Source of the DNA: Actinoplanes liguriensis
GTDB lineage: Bacteria > Actinomycetota > Actinomycetes > Mycobacteriales > Micromonosporaceae
Assembly: GCA_000715855.1 (NCBI GenBank)
Contig: KL571276.1
Span: forward strand, 14,328-20,157
Direction of reading: 5' to 3'
DNA length: 5,830 nucleotides
The notes beneath the pieces are model-generated. The model saw only the letters and a list, made by a program, of their open reading frames with translations, did not search any database and had not been told where the DNA came from. Positions 4,261 through 5,830 of this stretch are shown piece after piece (the first letter of the stretch is position 1; each line of letters begins with the position of its first letter). The position numbers were made by a program, and so were the translations under genes.

Positions 4261-5676
4261 CAGCGCCGGAAACACGCTGTTTTCCCAGATCAAGAGCGAG
4301 GAGATTTCCGGGTACGTCGTGACGGCGTCCACCGTGTCGAAAATTTTCGTCAGACGCCGGTCCGGCGTGTGCACCGGCCACCCGGGATCACCGGTCGCGG
4401 CGAAGCCGGTCCACGCGGCCCGCATCCGCCCGGACAGCGCCACCGCATCCGGGCCGGGCTCCGCCCCGAGCAGCAGGCCCGGTTGTCCCGCGGTCAGGTT
4501 GCCGAACACCAGCGGCACGTCCAGCCCGTGACACGCGCCGAGGACACCGCCGAGCCCGGGCGCCGGCCAGGTCAGCTCGTACAGATAGGACCGTCCGGTA
4601 TGCGCCTCGGCCAACCGCACGCTGGGCATCCGGAACAGCCAGTCGGAGTGCACCAGCTCGTACAGCAGACCGGGGCCGGCCTCCGGATACGCCGCCCGGT
4701 AACGCTCGGCGCCGTCCGTGCCGGGCGCGAGCCGGTCGAGCGCCGTCTCCGCCTCCTCGGGCGTGACGCCGCCGGTCCGCCCGCTGAACACGTCGAAGAG
4801 CCGGTGCTCGTCCCGGGTGTGCCCGGCGACCAGCACGACGTCGCGGGACGCGCCCGCGGCGAGAGCCTCCCACGGCGTACCCGGAAGAATGTCTCCATCG
4901 ACAACCGGTGAGAACAGGATCGTCCGGTAGGCCGCCAACCCCCACCGCTGCGGGGCAACGACCGCCGACAACAGGGCCGGATCGTCGGCGGTGTGCCGCA
5001 CCTCGGCCGCGATGTCGGCGGCGAGCTCCGGGGTGAAGAAAGTTCCCGTCACACTCTGCGCCACGGCCCCGCGGAACAGGCCGGCCGCCCGTGGCATCGC
5101 CAGCAGCGCCGCCACCGAGCCACCACCGGCGGACTCGCCGAAAATGGTTACCTTCGCCGGATCGCCACCGAACGCGGCGATGTTGTCCCGGACCCACTCC
5201 AGCGCGGCGACCTGATCGAGCAGGCCACGGTTCTCCGGCGCGCCGTCGACGTGACCGAAACCTTCGAAACCGACCCGGTAGTTGAAAGTCACCACCACGA
5301 CGCCGCCGTCACGGGCGAGGTGGCCGCCGTCGTACTCCGGCCGGTCCGACGAGCCGATCATGAACGCCCCGCCATAGATCCACACCAGCACCGGCAGTCG
5401 CGCCGCCGGATCCGGGCCGGGCGTCCAGACGTTGACGGTCAGCCAGTCGTCGCGGGTCACGCCGGCCGTGCCACGCCCCAGCACGTCCGACTGGGGAGGC
5501 TGCGGCCCGAAGGTTTCCGCCGGCCGCACTCCGTCCCAGCCGGGCGCCGGGCGCGGGGCCCGGAACCGATCCGCACCGACCGGAGGAGCGGCGAACGGTA
5601 TCCCGCGGAACACGGCGATCCCTGACTCGTGGAGACCGCGCAGCGCTCCGCCCTTGACCTTCACCTCGGGTGACAT
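4240..5676 (-). CDS. Type-B carboxylesterase
   Basis: Predicted carboxylic-ester hydrolase of the esterase/lipase (COesterase) family, releasing an alcohol and an acid from an ester. With the chosen start it has 478 residues, normal for bacterial members. Seen in order: the N-terminal GIAVFRGIPFAAPPVG block; LTVNVWTP; the oxyanion motif VWIYGGAF; the NYRVGFEGFGH and NRGLLDQVAALEWV blocks; the nucleophile elbow FGESAGG with Ser182; the acid in HTRDEHRLF (Glu290); and the catalytic His383 in CHGLDVPLVFGN. The triad is complete. No signal peptide is visible, so it is probably cytoplasmic. I chose the ATG at 5674-5676 (MSPEVKVKGG) because GAGGA lies 8 nt upstream and the N-terminus fits the family. 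ATG codons at 5683-5685 and 5716-5718 would add 3 or 14 residues. A 10-bp hairpin overlaps the stop, and a small membrane protein gene follows on the same strand. No operator for it was recognised. Confidence 0.92.
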   Translation of the reverse strand: MSPEVKVKGGALRGLHESGIAVFRGIPFAAPPVGADRFRAPRPAPGWDGVRPAETFGPQPPQSDVLGRGTAGVTRDDWLTVNVWTPGPDPAARLPVLVWIYGGAFMIGSSDRPEYDGGHLARDGGVVVVTFNYRVGFEGFGHVDGAPENRGLLDQVAALEWVRDNIAAFGGDPAKVTIFGESAGGGSVAALLAMPRAAGLFRGAVAQSVTGTFFTPELAADIAAEVRHTADDPALLSAVVAPQRWGLAAYRTILFSPVVDGDILPGTPWEALAAGASRDVVLVAGHTRDEHRLFDVFSGRTGGVTPEEAETALDRLAPGTDGAERYRAAYPEAGPGLLYELVHSDWLFRMPSVRLAEAHTGRSYLYELTWPAPGLGGVLGACHGLDVPLVFGNLTAGQPGLLLGAEPGPDAVALSGRMRAAWTGFAATGDPGWPVHTPDRRLTKIFDTVDAVTTYPEISSLLIWENSVFPALGLYPET

Positions 5677-5715
5677 AGGCGGCATCCTCACGCGGGCCCG
5701 CTCTCCGAGCCAACC

Positions 5716-5739
5716 CATTTTCGCCGTACGTCGTCAACG
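5716..5739 (-). promoter_or_regulatory. Possible carboxylesterase promoter
   Basis: On the - strand TTGACG (5739-5734) matches the -35 consensus at five of six bases. About 18 bp further on, near 5715-5710, the sequence is TTGGCT, a poor -10 that keeps only the outer T residues. If used, transcription would begin near 5700-5705, downstream of the ATG at 5718, which agrees with the later start chosen for the gene. Evidence is weak. Confidence 0.25.
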
Positions 5740-5830
5740 CGCCCGCCTCGGCGACGAGTCCGCGCGCCGCTCCCTCGTCATCCCCTGCTCCTCGCCGCCC
5801 GCCGCCCGCCGCCATGTGCGCCCGCCTCGG
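5734..5830 (-). other. Unassigned edge region with possible coupled reading frames
   Basis: No gene is recognised here. On the - strand two frames are open from the window edge. One ends at TGA 5778-5780 (last residues AHGGGRRAARSRG). It overlaps, as ATGA, an ATG at 5779-5781 preceded by GAGGAG at 6-nt spacing; that second frame runs 15 codons (MTRERRADSSPRRAR) to TGA 5734-5736. This could be the 3' end of an upstream gene plus a short leader peptide, or chance in GC-rich sequence. The stretch also has a GCCGCCC 7-bp tandem repeat (5794-5813) and a 13-bp direct repeat, GCGCCCGCCTCGG, at 5739-5751 and 5818-5830. Confidence 0.25.

Noticed and set aside
4338..4349. Palindrome CGAAAATTTTCG resembling the intergenic GAAAATTTC elements
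   Set aside because: It lies inside the carboxylesterase coding sequence (the KIF codons) and is explained by the protein.
5359..5376. Tyr instead of His in the carboxylesterase oxyanion motif (IYGGAF)
   Set aside because: Tyr at this place is common in the family, including cholinesterases (YGGGF), so it is not a defect.

Overview
The window comes from a high-GC Gram-positive bacterium. Codon third positions are almost all G or C, GTG starts occur, and the gene families are typical of soil actinobacteria. Family resemblance suggests Micromonosporaceae (Actinoplanes-like), but that is a tentative inference.

Region 1 (1-1102, + strand) holds the 3' part of a membrane sensor histidine kinase gene whose start lies outside the window. 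The frame is broken between the N box and the G1 box of the ATPase domain. A 112-bp block of degenerate GTGACCCGCGACCG-type repeats sits exactly at the break. Removing the block, or only its last 70 bp, rejoins the two halves in frame. This is the most interesting observation here.

Region 2 (1103-1675) is gene-poor. It contains AAAGTTTCCG-type palindromic elements, then on the - strand a decayed remnant of a DUF1349 (concanavalin A-like) gene. The remnant keeps the family's N- and C-terminal ends in two different frames and lacks the middle. The region ends in a strong hairpin that overlaps the stop codon of the next gene.

Region 3 (1676-3872) looks like a regulated module. A TetR-family repressor and a GNAT acetyltransferase are translationally coupled on the - strand (GTGA overlap). 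They diverge from an alpha/beta hydrolase of the chlorophyllase-like type on the + strand. The divergent intergenic region carries two near-identical 17-bp palindromes (ACGGGAC-AGC-GTCCCGT type) 25 bp apart. One fills the spacer of a predicted hydrolase promoter and the other covers its likely start site. The simplest model is a TetR protein that represses itself, the acetyltransferase and the hydrolase until a small ligand, perhaps an ester, binds it.

Region 4 (3946-5676, - strand) holds a type-B carboxylesterase followed 57 bp downstream by a 78-residue two-helix membrane protein of unknown function. A 10-bp hairpin overlaps the carboxylesterase stop codon. The last ~110 bases hold no gene I can recognise, but show an ATGA overlap suggesting that translated sequence on the - strand enters from beyond the window edge.

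No RNA gene, CRISPR array, insertion sequence or prophage feature was seen.
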